A stretch of 64,000 bases of DNA, from NCBI GenBank assembly GCA_037043455.1, contig JAWPHD010000236.1, positions 372,001 to 436,000 of the forward strand, read 5' to 3'. Below, piece by piece: positions 42,880 to 57,142 of the stretch. Under the pieces are notes generated by a model. The model made no database searches. It was not told the DNA's origin and worked only from the letters and a program-made list of their open reading frames with translations. The first letter of the stretch is position 1, and the number at the start of each line of letters is the position of its first letter. The stretch comes from Cyrtodaria siliqua (Eukaryota; Mollusca; Bivalvia; Adapedonta; Hiatellidae). The position numbers and the translations under genes are program-made.

Positions 42880-45800
42880 GTGGCATCTGAAGTATGCAGT
42901 GGCCAGTAGTCTGGTAGTGACATCTGAAGTATGCAGTTGGCAGTAGTCTAGTAGTGGCATCTGAAGTATGCAGTGGCCAGTAGTCTGGTAGTGGCATCTG
43001 AAGTATGCAGTTGCCAGTAGTCTATTAGTGGTATCTGAAGTATGCAGTTGCCAGTAGTCTAGTAGTGGCATCTAAAGTATGCAGTTGCCAGTAGTCTATT
43101 AGTGGCATCTGAAGTATGCAGTTGCCAGTAGTCTAGTAGTGGCATCTAAAGTATGCAGTTGCCAGTAGTCTATTAGTGGTATCTGAAGTATGCAGTGGCC
43201 AGTAGTCTAGTAATGGCATCTAAAGTATGCAGTTGGCAGTAGTCTAGTAGTGGCATCTGAAGTATGCAGTTGCCAGTAGTCTGGTAGTGGCATCTAAAGT
43301 ATGCAGTGGCCAGTAGTCTAATAGTGGCATCTAAAGTATGCAGTTGCCAGTAGTCTATTAGTGGTATCTGAAGTATGCAGTTGTCAGTAGTCTGGTAGTG
43401 ACATCTGAAGTATGCAGTTGTCAGTAGTATAGTAGTGGCATCTGAAGTATGCAGTTGTCAGTAGTCTAGTAGTGGCATCTGAAGTATGCAGTGGCCAGTA
43501 GTCTGGTAGTGACATCTGAAGTATGCAGTTGCCAGAAGTCTAGTAGTGGCATCTGAAGTATGCAGTGGCCAGTAGTCTAGTAGTGGCATCTGAAGTATGC
43601 AGTTGGCAGTAGTCTAGTAGTGGCATCTGAAGTATGCAGTGGCCAGTAGTCTAGTAGTGGCATCTGAAGTATGCAGTTGGCAGTAGTCTAGTAGTGGCAT
43701 CTGAAGTATGCAGTGGCCAGTAGTCTAGTAGTGGCATCTGAAGTATGCAGTGGCCAGTAGTCTGGTAGTGACATCTGAAGTATGCAGTTGCCAGAAGTCT
43801 AGTAGTGGCATCTGAAGTATGCAGTGGCCAGTAGTCTAGTAGTGGCATCTGAAGTATGCAGTTGGCAGTAGTCTAGTAGTGGCATCTGAAGTATGCAGTT
43901 GCCAGTAGTCTGGTAGTGGCATCTGAGGTATGCAGTGGCCAGTAGTCTAGTAGTGGCATCTGAAGCATCTGAAGTATGCAGTTGGCAGTAGTCTAGTAGT
44001 GGCATCTGAAGTATGCAGTGGCCAGTAGTCTAGTAGTGGCATCTGAAGTATGCAGTTGGCAGTAGTCTGGTAGTGGCATCTGAAGTATGCATAGGCCAGT
44101 AGTCTAGTAGTGGCATCTGAAGTATGCAGTTGTCAGTAGTCTAGTAGTGGCATCTGAAGTATGCAGTGGCCAGTAGTCTAGTAGTGTCATCTGAAGTATG
44201 CAGTTGTCAGTAGTCTAGTAGTGGCATCTAAAGTATGCAGTTGGCAGTAGTCTAGTAGTGGCATCTGAAGTATGCAGCGGCCAGTAGTCTAGTAGTGGCA
44301 TCTGAAGTATGCAGTTGTCAGTAGTCTAGTAGTGGCATCTGAAGTATGCAGTGGCCAGTAGTCTAGTAGTGTCATCTGAAGTATGCAGTTGTCAGTAGTC
44401 TAGTAGTGGCATCTGAAGTATGCAGTTGCCAGTACTCTGGTAGTGGCATCTGAAGTATACAGTGGCCAGTAGTCTAGTAGTGGCATCTGAAGTATGCAGT
44501 GACCAGTAGTCTAGTAATGGCATCTAAAGTATGCAGTTGGCAGTAGTCTAGTAGTGGCATCTGAAGTATGCAGTGGCCAGTAGTCTAGTAGTGGCATCTG
44601 AAGTATGCAGTGGCCAGTAGTCTATTAGTGGCATCTGAAGTATGCAGTTGCCAGTAGTCTAGTAGTGGCATCTGAAGTATGCAGTTGTCAGTAGTCTAGT
44701 AGTGGCATCTTAAGTATGCAGTTGCCAGTAGTCTGGTAGTGGCATCTGAAGTATGCAGTTGTCAGTAGTCTAGTAGTGGCATCTGAAGTATGCAGTTGCC
44801 AGTAGTCTAGTAGTGGCATCTGAAGTATGCAGTGGCCAGTAGTCTAGTAGTGACATCTGAAGTATGCAGTTGCCAGTAGTCTGGTAGTAGCATCTGAAGT
44901 ATGCAGTTGCCAGTAGTCTAGTAGTGGCATCTGAAGTATGCAGTTGCCAGTAGTCTGGTAGTGACATCTGAAGTATGCAGTTGCCAGTAGTCTAGTAGTG
45001 GCATCTGAAGTATGCAGTTGCCAGTAGTCTAGTAGTGACATCTGAAGTATGCAGTTGCCAGTAGTCTAATAGTGGCATCTGAAGTATGCAGTTGTCAGTA
45101 GTCTAGTAGTGGCATCTGAAGTATGCAGTTGCCAGTAGTCTGGTAGTGACATCTGAAGTATGCAGTTGCCAGTAGTCTGGTAGTGGCATCTGAAGTATGC
45201 AGTTGCCAGTAGTCTAGTAGTGGCATCTGAAGTATGCAGTTGCCAGTAGTCTGGTAGTGGCATCTGAAGTATGCAGTGGCCAATAGTCTGGTAGTGGCAT
45301 CTGAAGTATGCAGTGGCCAGTAGTCTGGTAGTGACATCTGAAGTATGCAGTTGCCAGTAGTCTGGTAGTGGCATCTGAAGTATGCAGTTGCCAGTAGTCT
45401 GGTAGTGGCATCTGAAGTATGCAGTTGCCAGTAGTCTAGTAGAGACATCTGAAGTATGCAGTGGCCAGTAGTCTATTAGTGGCATCTGAAGTATGCAGCG
45501 GCCAGTAGTCTAGTAGTGGTATCTGAAGTATGCAGTGGCCAGTAGTCTAGTAGTGGCATCTGAAGTATGCAGTTGCCAGTAGTCTAGTAGTGGCATCTGA
45601 AGTATGCAGTGGCCAGTAGTCTGGTAGTGGCATCTGAAGTATGCAGTTGCCAGTAGTCTAGTAGTGGCATCTGAAGTATGCAGTGGCCAGTAGTCTGGTA
45701 GTGGCATCTGAAGTATGCAGTGGCCAGTAGTCTGGTAGTGGCATCTGAAGTATGCAGTTGCCAGTAGTCTAGTAGTGGCATCTAAAGTATGCAGTTGCCA

Positions 45801-48800
45801 GTAGTCTATTAGTGGTATCTGAAGTATGCAGTGGCCAGTAGTCTAGTAGTGGCATCTAAAGTATGCAGTTGGCAGTTGCCAGTAGTCTGGTAGTGGCATC
45901 TAAAGTATGCAGTTGCCAGTGGTCTGGTAGTGGCATCTAAAGTATGCAGTGGCCAGTAGTCTAATAGTGGCATCTAAAGTATGCAGTTGCCAGTAGTCTA
46001 TTAGTGGTATCTGAAGTATGCAGTTGTCAGTAGTCTGGTAGTGACATCTGAAGTATGCAGTTGTCAGTAGTATAGTAGTGGCATCTGAAGTATGCAGTTG
46101 TCAGTAGTCTAGTAGTGGCATCTGAAGTATGCAGTGGCCAGTAGTCTGGTAGTGACATCTGAAGTATGCAGTTGCCAGAAGTCTAGTAGTGGCATCTGAA
46201 GTATGCAGTGGCCAGTAGTCTAGTAGTGGCATCTGAAATATGCAGTTGGCAGTAGTCTAGTAGTGGCATCTGAAGTATGCAGTGGCCAGTAGTCTAGTAG
46301 TGGCATCTGAAGTATGCAGTTGGCAGTAGTCTAGTAGTGACATCTGAAGTATGCAGTGGCCAGTAGTCTAGTAGTGGCATCTGAAGTATGCAGTGGCCAG
46401 TAGTCTGGTAGTGACATATGAAGTATTCAGTTGCCAGAAGTCTAGTAGTGGCATCTGAAGTATGCAGTGGCCAGTAGTCTAGTAGTGGCATCTGAAGTAT
46501 GCAGTTGCCAGTAGTCTGGTAGTGGCATCTGAAGTATGCAGTGGCCAGTAGTCTAGTAGTGGCATCTGAAGTATGCAGTTGGCAGTAGTCTAGTAGTGGC
46601 ATCTGAAGTATGCAGTGGCCAGTAGTCTAGTAGTGGCATCTGAAGTATGCAGTTGGCAGTAGTCTGGTAGTGGCATCTGAAGTATGCAGTGGCCAGTAGT
46701 CTAGTAGTGGCATCTGAAGTATGCAGTTGTCAGTAGTCTAGTAGTGGCATCTGAAGTATGCAGTGGCCAGTAGTCTAGTAGTGTCATCTGAAGTATGCAG
46801 TTGTCAGTAGTCTAGTAGTGGCATCTAAAGTATGCAGTTGGCAGTAGTCTAGTAGTGGCATCTGAAGTATGCAGTGGCCAGTAGTCTAGTAGTGGCATCT
46901 GAAGTATGCAGTGACCAGTAGTCTAGTAGTGGCATCTAAAGTATGCAGTTGGCAGTAGTCTAGTAGTGGCATCTGAAGTATGCAGTGGCCAGTAGTCTAG
47001 TAGTGGCATCTGAAGTATGCAGTGGCCAGTAGTCTATTAGTGGCATCTGAAGTATGCAGTTGCCAGTAGTCTAGTAGTGGCATCTGAAGTATGCAGTTGT
47101 CAGTAGTCTAGTAGTGGCATCTGAAGTATGCAGTTGCCAGTAGTCTGGTAGTGGCATCTGAAGTATGCAGTTGTCAGTAGTCTGGTAGTGGCATCTGAAG
47201 TATGCAGTTGCCAGTAGTCTAGTAGTGGCATCTGAAGTATGCAGTGGCCAGTAGTCTAGTAGTGACATCTGAAGTATGCAGTTGCCAGTAGTCTGGTAGT
47301 AGCATCTGAAGTATGCAGTTGCCAGTAGTCTAGTAGTGGCATCTGAAGTATGCAGTTGCCAGTAGTCTGGTAGTGACATCTGAAGTATGCAGTTGCCAGT
47401 AGTCTAGTAGTGACATCTGAAGTATGCAGATGCCAGTAGTCTAGTAGTGGCATCTGAAGTATGCAGTTGTCAGTAGTCTAGTAGTGGCATCTGAAGTATG
47501 CAGTTGCCAGTAGTCTGGTAGTGACATCTGAAGTATGCAGTTGCCAGTAGTCTAGTAGTGGCATCTGAAGTATGCAGTTGCCAGTAGTCTGGTAGTGGCA
47601 TCTGAAGTATGCAGTGGCCAGTAGTCTGGTAGTGGCATCTGAAGTATGCAGCGGCCAGTAGTCTGGTAGTGACATGTGAAGTATGCAGTTGCCAGTAGTC
47701 TAGTAGTGACATCTGAAGTATGCAGTTGCCAGTAGTCTGGTAGTGGCATCTGAAGTATGCAGTTGCCAGTAGTCTGGTAGTGGCATCTGAAGTATGCAGT
47801 TGCCAGTAGTCTGGTAGTGACATCTGAAGTATGCAGTGGCCAGTAGTCTATTAGTGGCATCTGAAGTATGCAGCGGCCAGTAGTCTAGTAGTGGTATCTG
47901 AAGTATGCAGTGGCCAGTAGTCTAGTAGTGGCATCTGAAGTATGCAGTTGCCAGTAGTCTAGTAGTGGCATCTGAAGTATGCAGTGGCCAGTAGTCTGGT
48001 AGTGGCATCTGAAGTATGCAGTGGCCAGTAGTCTGGTAGTGGCATCTGAAGTATGCAGTTGACAGTTGTCTGGTAGTGACATCTGAAGTATGCAGTGGCC
48101 AGTAGTCTAGTAGTGGCATCTGAAGTATGCAGTGGCCAGTAGTCTGGTAGTGGCATCTGAAGTATGCAGTGGCCAGTAGTCTAGTAGTGGCATCTGAAGT
48201 ATGCAGTTGCCAGTAGTCTGGTAGTGGCATCTGAAGTATGCAGTTGCCAGTAGTCTGGTAGTGGCATCTGAAGTATGCAGTTGCCAGTAGTCTGGTAGTG
48301 ACATCTGAAGTATGCAGTGGCCAGTAGTCTGGTAGTGGCATCTGAAGTATGCAGTGGCCAGTAGTCTGGTAGTGGCATCTGAAGTATGCAGTTGCCAGTA
48401 GTCTGGTAGTGGCATCTGAAGTATGCAGTTGCCAGTAGTCTGGTAGTGGCATCTGAGGTATGCTGTTGCCAGTAGTCTGGTAGTGGCATCTGAAGTATGC
48501 AGTTGCCAGTAGTCTGGTAGTGGCATCTGAAGTATGCAGTGGCCAGTAGTCTAGTAGTGGCATCTGAAGTATGCAGTGGCCAGTAGTCTGGTAGTGGTAT
48601 CTGAAGTATGCAGTGGCCAGTAGTCTAGTAGTGACATCTGAAGTATGCAGTTGTCAGTAGTCTAGTAGTGGCATCTGAAGTATGCAGTTGTCAGTAGTCT
48701 AGTAGTGGCATCTGAAGTATGCAGTTGCCAGTAGTCTGGTAGTGGCATCTGAAGTATGCAGTGGCCAGTAGTCTGGTAGTGGCATCTGAAGTATGCAGTG

Positions 48801-49570
48801 GCCAGTAGTCTAGTAGTGGCATCTGAAGTATGCAGTGGCCAGTAGTCTGGTAGTGGTATCTGAAGTATGCAGTTGTCAGTAGTCTGGTAGTGGCATCTGA
48901 AGTATGCAGTTGCCAGTAGTCTGGTAGTGGCATCTGAAGTATGCAGTTGCCAGTAGTCTGGTAGTGGCATCTGAAGTATGCAGTGGCCAGTAGTCTAGTA
49001 GTGGCATCTAAAGTATGCAGTGGCCAGTAGTCTGGTAGTGGCATCTGAAGTATGCAGTGGCCAGTAGTCTAGTAGTGACATCTGAAGTATGCAGTTGTCA
49101 GTAGTCTAGTAGTGGCATCTGAAGTATGCAGTTGTCAGTAGTCTAGTAGTGGCATCTGAAGTATGCAGTGGCCAGTAGTCTAGTAGTGGCATCTGAAGTA
49201 TGCAGTGGCCAGTAGTCTAGTAGTGACATCTGAAGTATGCAGTTGTCAGTAGTCTAGTAGTGGCATCTGAAGTATGCAGTTGCCAGTAGTCTAGTAGTGA
49301 CATCTGAAGTATGCAGTTGTCAGTAGTCTAGTAGTGGCATCTGAAGTATGGAGTGGCCAGTAGTCTAGTAGTGGCATCTGAAGTATGCAGTGGCCAGTAG
49401 TCTAGTAGTGACATCTGAAGTATGCAGTTGTCAGTAGTCTAGTAGTGGCATCTGAAGTATGCAGTTGCCAGTAGTCTAGTAGTGACATATGAAGTATGCA
49501 GTTGTCAGTAGTCTAGTAGTGGCATCTGAAGTATGCAGTTGCCAGTAGTCTATTAGTGGCATCTGAAGTA
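42880..49570. repeat. Long higher-order unit 1 of the satellite
   Basis: A run of about 180 monomers whose variant order recurs downstream. TAGTATAGTAG at 43,426 comes again at exactly +6676 (180 x 37 plus the 9- and 7-base insertions). The GAAGCATCTGAAG insertion at about 43,967 also recurs at +6676. Confidence 0.8.
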
Positions 49571-52500
49571 TGGAGTGGCCAGTAGTCTAGTAGTGGCATC
49601 TGAAGTATGCAGTTGGCAGTAGTCTAGTAGTGGCATCTGAAGTATGCAGTGGCCAGTAGTCTGGTAGTGGCATCTGAAGTATGCAGTTGCCAGTAGTCTA
49701 TTAGTGGTATCTGAAGTATGCAGTTGCCAGTAGTCTAGTAGAGGCATCTAAAGTATGCAGTTGCCAGTAGTCTATTAGTGGCATCTGAAGTATGCAGTTG
49801 CCAGTAGTCTAGTAGTGGCATCTAAAGTATGCAGTTGCCAGTAGTCTATTAGTGGTATCTGAAGTATGCAGTGGCCAGTAGTCTAGTAATGGCATCTAAA
49901 GTATGCAGTTGGCAGTCGTCTAGTAGTGGCATCTGAAGTATGCAGTTGCCAGTAGTCTGGTAGTGGCATCTAAAGTATGCAGTGGCCAGTAGTCTAATAG
50001 TGGCATCTAAAGTATGCAGTTGCCAGTAGTCTATTAGTGGTATCTGAAGTATGCAGTTGTCAGTAGTCTGGTAGTGACATCTGAAGTATGCAGTTGTCAG
50101 TAGTATAGTAGTGGCATCTGAAGTATGCAGTTGTCAGTAGTCTAGTAGTGGCATCTGAAGTATGCAGTGGCCAGTAGTCTGGTAGTGACATCTGAAGTAT
50201 GCAGTTGCCAGAAGTCTAGTAGTGGCATCTGAAGTATGCAGTGGCCAGTAGTCTAGTAGTGGCATCTGAAGTATGCAGTTGCCAGTAGTCTAGTAGTGGC
50301 ATCTGAAGTATGCAGTGGCCAGTAGTCTAGTAGTGGCATCTGAAGTATGCAGTTGGCAGTAGTCTAGTAGTGGCATCTGAAGTATGCAGTGGCCAGTAGT
50401 CTAGTAGTGGCATCTGAAGTATGCAGTGGCCAGTAGTCTGGTAGTGACATCTGAAGTATGCAGTTGCCAGAAGTCTAGTAGTGGCATCTGAAGTATGCAG
50501 TGGCCAGTAGTCTAGTAGTGGCATCTGAAGTATGCAGTTGGCAGTAGTCTAGTAGTGGCATCTGAAGTATGCAGTTGCCAGTAGTCTGGTAGTGGCATCT
50601 GAGGTATGCAGTGGCCAGTAGTCTAGTAGTGGCATCTGAAGCATCTGAAGTATGCAGTTGGCAGTAGTCTAGTAGTGGCATCTGAAGTATGCAGTGGCCA
50701 GTAGTCTAGTAGTGGCATCTGAAGTATGCAGTTGGCAGTAGTCTGGTAGTGGCATCTGAAGTATGCAGTGGCCAGTAGTCTAGTAGTGGCATCTGAAGTA
50801 TGCAGTTGTCAGTAGTCTAGTAGTGGCATCTGAAGTATGCAGTGGCCAGTAGTCTAGTAGTGTCATCTGAAGTATGCAGTTGTCAGTAGTCTAGTAGTGG
50901 CATCTGAAGTATGCAGTTGGCAGTAGTCTAGTAGTGGCATCTGAAGTATGCAGCGGCCAGTAGTCTAGTAGTGGCATCTGAAGTATGCAGTTGTCAGTAG
51001 TCTAGTAGTGGCATCTGAGGTATGCAGTGGCCAGTAGTCTAGTAGTGTCATCTGAAGTATGCAGTGGTCAGTAGTCTAGTAGTGGCATCTGAAGTATGCA
51101 GTTGCCAGTACTCTGGTAGTGGCATCTGAAGTATGCAGTGGCCAGTAGTCTAGTAGTGGCATCTGAAGTATGCAGTGACCAGTAGTCTAGTAATGGCATC
51201 TAAAGTATGCAGTTGGCAGTAGTCTAGTAGTGGCATCTGAAGTATGCAGTGGCCAGTAGTCTAGTAGTGGCATCTGAAGTATGCAGTGGCCAGTAGTCTA
51301 TTAGTGGCATCTGAAGTATGCAGTTGCCAGTAGTCTAGTAGTGGCATCTGAAGTATGCAGTGGCCAGTAGTCTATTAGTGGCATCTGAAGTATGCAGTTG
51401 CCAGTAGTCTAGTAGTGGCATCTGAAGTATGCAGTTGTCAGTAGTCTAGTAGTGGCATCTTAAGTATGCAGTTGCCAGTAGTCTGGTAGTGGCATCTGAA
51501 GTATGCAGTTGTCAGTAGTCTAGTAGTGACATCTGAAGTATGCAGTTGCCAGTAGTCTGGTAGTAGCATCTGAAGTATGCAGTTGCCAGTAGTCTAGTAG
51601 TGGCATCTGAAGTATGCAGTTGCCAGTAGTCTGGTAGTGACATCTGAAGTATGCAGTTGCCAGTAGTCTAGTAGTGGCATCTGAAGTATGCAGTTGCCAG
51701 TAGTCTAGTAGTGACATCTGAAGTATGCAGTTGCCAGTAGTCTAGTAGTGGCATCTGAAGTATGCAGTTGTCAGTAGTCTAGTAGTGGCATCTGACGTAT
51801 GCAGTTGCCAGTAGTCTGGTAGTGACATCTGAAGTATGCAGTTGCCAGTAGTCTGGTAGTGGCATCTGAAGTATGCAGTTGGCAGTAGTCTAGTAGTGGC
51901 ATCTGAAGTATGCAGTTGCCAGTAGTCTGGTAGTGGCATCTGAAGTATGCAGTGGCCAATAGTCTGGTAGTGGCATCTGAAGTATGCAGTGGCCAGTAGT
52001 CTGGTAGTGACATCTGAAGTATGCAGTTGCCAGTAGTCTGGTAGTGGCATCTGAAGTATGCAGTTGCCAGTAGTCTGGTAGTGGCATCTGAAGTATGCAG
52101 TTGCCAGTAGTCTAGTAGAGACATCTGAAGTATGCAGTGGCCAGTAGTCTATTAGTGGCATCTGAAGTATGCAGCGGCCAGTAGTCTAGTAGTGGTATCT
52201 GAAGTATGCAGTGGCCAGTAGTCTAGTAGTGGCATCTGAAGTATGCAGTTGCCAGTAGTCTAGTAGTGGCATCTGAAGTATGCAGTGGCCAGTAGTCTAG
52301 TAGTGGCATCTGAAGTATGCAGTTGGCAGTAGTCTAGTAGTGGCATCTGAAGTATGCAGTGGCCAGTAGTCTAGTAGTGGCATCTGAAGTATGCAGTGGC
52401 CAGTAGTCTGGTAGTGACATCTGAAGTATGCAGTTGCCAGAAGTCTAGTAGTGGCATCTGAAGTATGCAGTGGCCAGTAGTCTAGTAGTGGCATCTGAAG

Positions 52501-55500
52501 TATGCAGTTGGCAGTAGTCTAGTAGTGGCATCTGAAGTATGCAGTTGCCAGTAGTCTGGTAGTGGCATCTGAGGTATGCAGTGGCCAGTAGTCTAGTAGT
52601 GGCATCTGAAGCATCTGAAGTATGCAGTTGGCAGTAGTCTAGTAGTGGCATCTGAAGTATGCAGTGGCCAGTAGTCTAGTAGTGGCATCTGAAGTATGCA
52701 GTTGGCAGTAGTCTGGTAGTGGCATCTGAAGTATGCAGTGGCCAGTAGTCTAGTAGTGGCATCTGAAGTATGCAGTTGTCAGTAGTCTAGTAGTGGCATC
52801 TGAAGTATGCAGTGGCCAGTAGTCTAGTAGTGTCATCTGAAGTATGCAGTTGTCAGTAGTCTAGTAGTGGCATCTAAAGTATGCAGTTGGCAGTAGTCTA
52901 GTAGTGGCATCTGAAGTATGCAGCGGCCAGTAGTCTAGTAGTGGCATCTGAAGTATGCAGTTGTCAGTAGTCTAGTAGTGGCATCTGAAGTATGCAGTGG
53001 CCAGTAGTCTAGTAGTGTCATCTGAAGTATGCAGTGGTCAGTAGTCTAGTAGTGGCATCTGAAGTATGCAGTTGCCAGTACTCTGGTAGTGTCATCTGAA
53101 GTATGCAGTGGCCAGTAGTCTAGTAGTGGCATCTGAAGTATGCAGTGACCAGTAGTCTAGTAATGGCATCTAAAGTATGCAGTTGGCAGTAGTCTAGTAG
53201 TGGCATCTGAAGTATGCAGTGGCCAGTAGTCTAGTAGTGGCATCTGAAGTATGCAGTGGCCAGTAGTCTATTAGTGGCATCTGAAGTATGCAGTTGCCAG
53301 TAGTCTAGTAGTGGCATCTGAAGTATGCAGTTGTCAGTAGTCTAGTAGTGGCATCTTAAGTATGCAGTTGCCAGTAGTCTGGTAGTGGCATCTGAAGTAT
53401 GCAGTTGTCAGTAGTCTAGTAGTGGCATCTGAAGTATGCAGTTGCCAGTAGTCTAGTAGTGGCATCTGAAGTATGCAGTGGCCAGTAGTCTAGTAGTGAC
53501 ATCTGAAGTATGCAGTTGCCAGTAGTCTGGTAGTAGCATCTGAAGTATGCAGTTGCCAGTAGTCTAGTAGTGGCATCTGAAGTATGCAGTTGCCAGTAGT
53601 CTGGTAGTGACATCTGAAGTATGCAGTTGCCAGTAGTCTAGTAGTGGCATCTGAAGTATGCAGTTGCCAGTAGTCTAGTAGTGACATCTGAAGTATGCAG
53701 TTGCCAGTAGTCTAGTAGTGGCATCTGAAGTATGCAGTTGTCAGTAGTCTAGTAGTGGCATCTGACGTATGCAGTTGCCAGTAGTCTGGTAGTGACATCT
53801 GAAGTATGCAGTTGCCAGTAGTCTATTAGTGGCATCTGAAGTATGCAGCGGCCAGTAGTCTAGTAGTGGTATCTGAAGTATGCAGTGGCCAGTAGTCTAG
53901 TAGTGGCATCTGAAGTATGCAGTTGCCAGTAGTCTAGTAGTGGCATCTGAAGTATGCAGTGGCCAGTAGTCTGGTAGTGGCATCTGAAGTATGCAGTTGC
54001 CAGTAGTCTAGTAGTGGCATCTGAAGTATGCAGTGGCCAGTAGTCTGGTAGTGGCATCTGAAGTATGCAGTGGCCAGTAGTCTGGTAGTGGCATCTGAAG
54101 TATGCAGTTGCCAGTAGTCTAGTAGTGGCATCTAAAGTATGCAGTTGCCAGTAGTCTATTAGTGGTATCTGAAGTATGCAGTGGCCAGTAGTCTAGTAAT
54201 GGCATCTAAAGTATGCAGTTGGCAGTTGCCAGTAGTCTGGTAGTGGCATCTAAAGTATGCAGTTGCCAGTAGTCTGGTAGTGGCATCTAAAGTATGCAGT
54301 GGCCAGTAGTCTAATAGTGGCATCTAAAGTATGCAGTTGCCAGTAGTCTATTAGTGGTATCTGAAGTATGCAGTTGTCAGTAGTCTGGTAGTGACATCTG
54401 AAGTATGCAGTTGTCAGTAGTATAGTAGTGGCATCTGAAGTATGCAGTTGTCAGTAGTCTAGTAGTGGCATCTGAAGTATGCAGTGGCCAGTAGTCTGGT
54501 AGTGACATCTGAAGTATGCAGTTGCCAGAAGTCTAGTAGTGGCATCTGAAGTATGCAGTGGCCAGTAGTCTAGTAGTGGCATCTGAAATATGCAGTTGGC
54601 AGTAGTCTAGTAGTGGCATCTGAAGTATGCAGTGGCCAGTAGTCTAGTAGTGGCATCTGAAGTATGCAGTTGGCAGTAGTCTAGTAGTGGCATCTGAAGT
54701 ATGCAGTGGCCAGTAGTCTAGTAGTGGCATCTGAAGTATGCAGTGGCCAGTAGTCTGGTAGTGACATATGAAGTATGCAGTTGCCAGAAGTCTAGTAGTG
54801 GCATCTGAAGTATGCAGTGGCCAGTAGTCTAGTAGTGGCATCTGAAGTATGCAGTTGCCAGTAGTCTAGTAGTGGAATCTGAAGTATGCAGTGGCCAGTA
54901 GTCTAGTAGTGACATCTGAAGTATGCAGTTGCCAGTAGTCTGGTAGTAGCATCTGAAGTATGCAGTTGCCAGTAGTCTAGTAGTGGCATCTGAAGTATGC
55001 AGTTGCCAGTAGTCTGGTAGTGACATCTGAAGTATGCAGTTGCCAGTAGTCTAGTAGTGACATCTGAAGTATGCAGATGCCAGTAGTCTAGTAGTGGCAT
55101 CTGAAGTATGCAGTTGTCAGTAGTCTAGTAGTGGCATCTGAAGTATGCAGTTGCCAGTAGTCTGGTAGTGACATCTGAAGTATGCAGTTGCCAGTAGTCT
55201 GGTAGTGGCATCTGAAGTATGCAGTTGCCAGTAGTCTAGTAGTGGCATCTGAAGTATGCAGTTGCCAGTAGTCTGGTAGTGGCATCTGAAGTATGCAGTG
55301 GCCAGTAGTCTGGTAGTGGCATCTGAAGTATGCAGTGGCCAGTAGTCTGGTAGTGACATGTGAAGTATGCAGTTGCCAGTAGTCTAGTAGTGACATTTGA
55401 AGTATGCAGTTGCCAGTAGTCTGGTAGTGGCATCTGAAGTATGCAGTTGCCAGTAGTCTGGTAGTGGCATCTGAAGTATGCAGTTGCCAGTAGTCTGGTA

Positions 55501-57142
55501 GTGACATCTGAAGTATGCAGTGGCCAGTAGTCTATTAGTGGCATCTGAAGTATGCAGCGGCCAGTAGTCTAGTAGTGGTATCTGAAGTATGCAGTGGCCA
55601 GTAGTCTAGTAGTGGCATCTGAAGTATGCAGTTGCCAGTAGTCTAGTAGTGGCATCTGAAGTATGCAGTGGCCAGTAGTCTGGTAGTGGCATCTGAAGTA
55701 TGCAGTGGCCAGTAGTCTGGTAGTGGCATCTGAAGTATGCAGTTGCCAGTAGTCTGGTAGTGACATCTGAAGTATGCAGTGGCCAGTAGTCTAGTAGTGG
55801 CATCTGAAGTATGCAGTGGCCAGTAGTCTGGTAGTGGCATCTGAAGTATGCAGTGGCCAGTAGTCTGGTAGTGGCATCTGAAGTATGCAGTTGCCAGTAG
55901 TCTGGTAGTGACATCTGAAGTATGCAGTGGCCAGTAGTCTAGTAGTGGCATCTGAAGTATGCAGTGGCCAGTAGTCTAGTAGTGGCATCTGAAGTATGCA
56001 GTTGCCAGTAGTCTGGTAGTGGCATCTGAAGTATGCAGTTGCCAGTAGTCTGGTAGTGGCATCTGAAGTATGCAGTTGCCAGTAGTCTGGTAGTGACATC
56101 TGAAGTATGCAGTGGCCAGTAGTCTGGTAGTGGCATCTGAAGTATGCAGTGGCCAGTAGTCTGGTAGTGGCATCTGAAGTATGCAGTTGCCAGTAGTCTG
56201 GTAGGTGCATCTGAAGTATGCAGTTGCCAGTAGTCTGGTAGTGGCATCTGAGGTATGCAGTTGCCAGTAGTCTGGTAGTGGCATCTGAAGTATGCAGTTG
56301 CCAGTAGTCTGGTAGTGGCATCTGAAGTATGCAGTGACCAGTATTCTAGTAGTGGCATCTGAAGTATGCAGTGGCCAGTAGTCTGGTAGTGGCATCTGAA
56401 GTATGCAGTGGCCAGTAGTCTAGTAGTGACATCTGAAGTATGCAGTTGTCAGTAGTCTAGTAGTGGCATCTGAAGTATGCAGTTGTCAGTAGTCTAGTAG
56501 TGGCATCTGAAGTATGCAGTTGCCAGTAGTCTGGTAGTGGCATCTGAAGTATGCAGTGGCCAGTAGTCTGGTAGTGGCATCTGAAGTATGCAGTGGCCAG
56601 TAGTCTAGTAGTGGCATCTGAAGTATGCAGTGGCCAGTAGTCTGGTAGTGGCATCTGAAGTATGCAGTTGCCAGTAGTCTGGTAGTGGCATCTGAAGTAT
56701 GCAGTTGCCAGTAGTCTAGTAGTGGCATCTGAAGTATGCAGTGGCCAGTAGTCTAGTAGTGGCATCTGAAGTATGCAGTGGCCAGTAGTCTGGTAGTGGC
56801 ATCTGAAGTATGCAGTGGCCAGTAGTCTAGTAGTGACATCTGAAGTATGCAGTTGTCAGTAGTCTAGTAGTGGCATCTGAAGTATGCAGTTGTCAGTAGT
56901 CTAGTAGTGGCATCTGAAGTATGCAGTGGCCAGTAGTCTAGTAGTGGCATCTGAAGTATGCAGTGGCCAGTAGTCTAGTAGTGACATCTGAAGTATGCAG
57001 TTGTCAGTAGTCTAGTAGTGGCATCTGAAGTATGCAGTTGCCAGTAGTCTAGTAGTGACATCTGAAGTATGCAGTTGTCAGTAGTCTAGTAGTGGCATCT
57101 GAAGTATGCAGTTGCCAGTAGTCTATTAGTGGCATCTGAAGT
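49571..57142. repeat. Long higher-order unit 2, with internal 1970-bp duplication
   Basis: It follows unit 1 in variant order at +6676 up to about 52,250. It then steps back 1970 bases (53 monomers plus 9) and continues at +8646, +8350, +7647, +7684 and +7795 relative to unit 1. The changes in offset are whole multiples of 37 (8, 19, 1 and 3 monomers). So gains and losses occurred by whole monomers. Confidence 0.75.
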
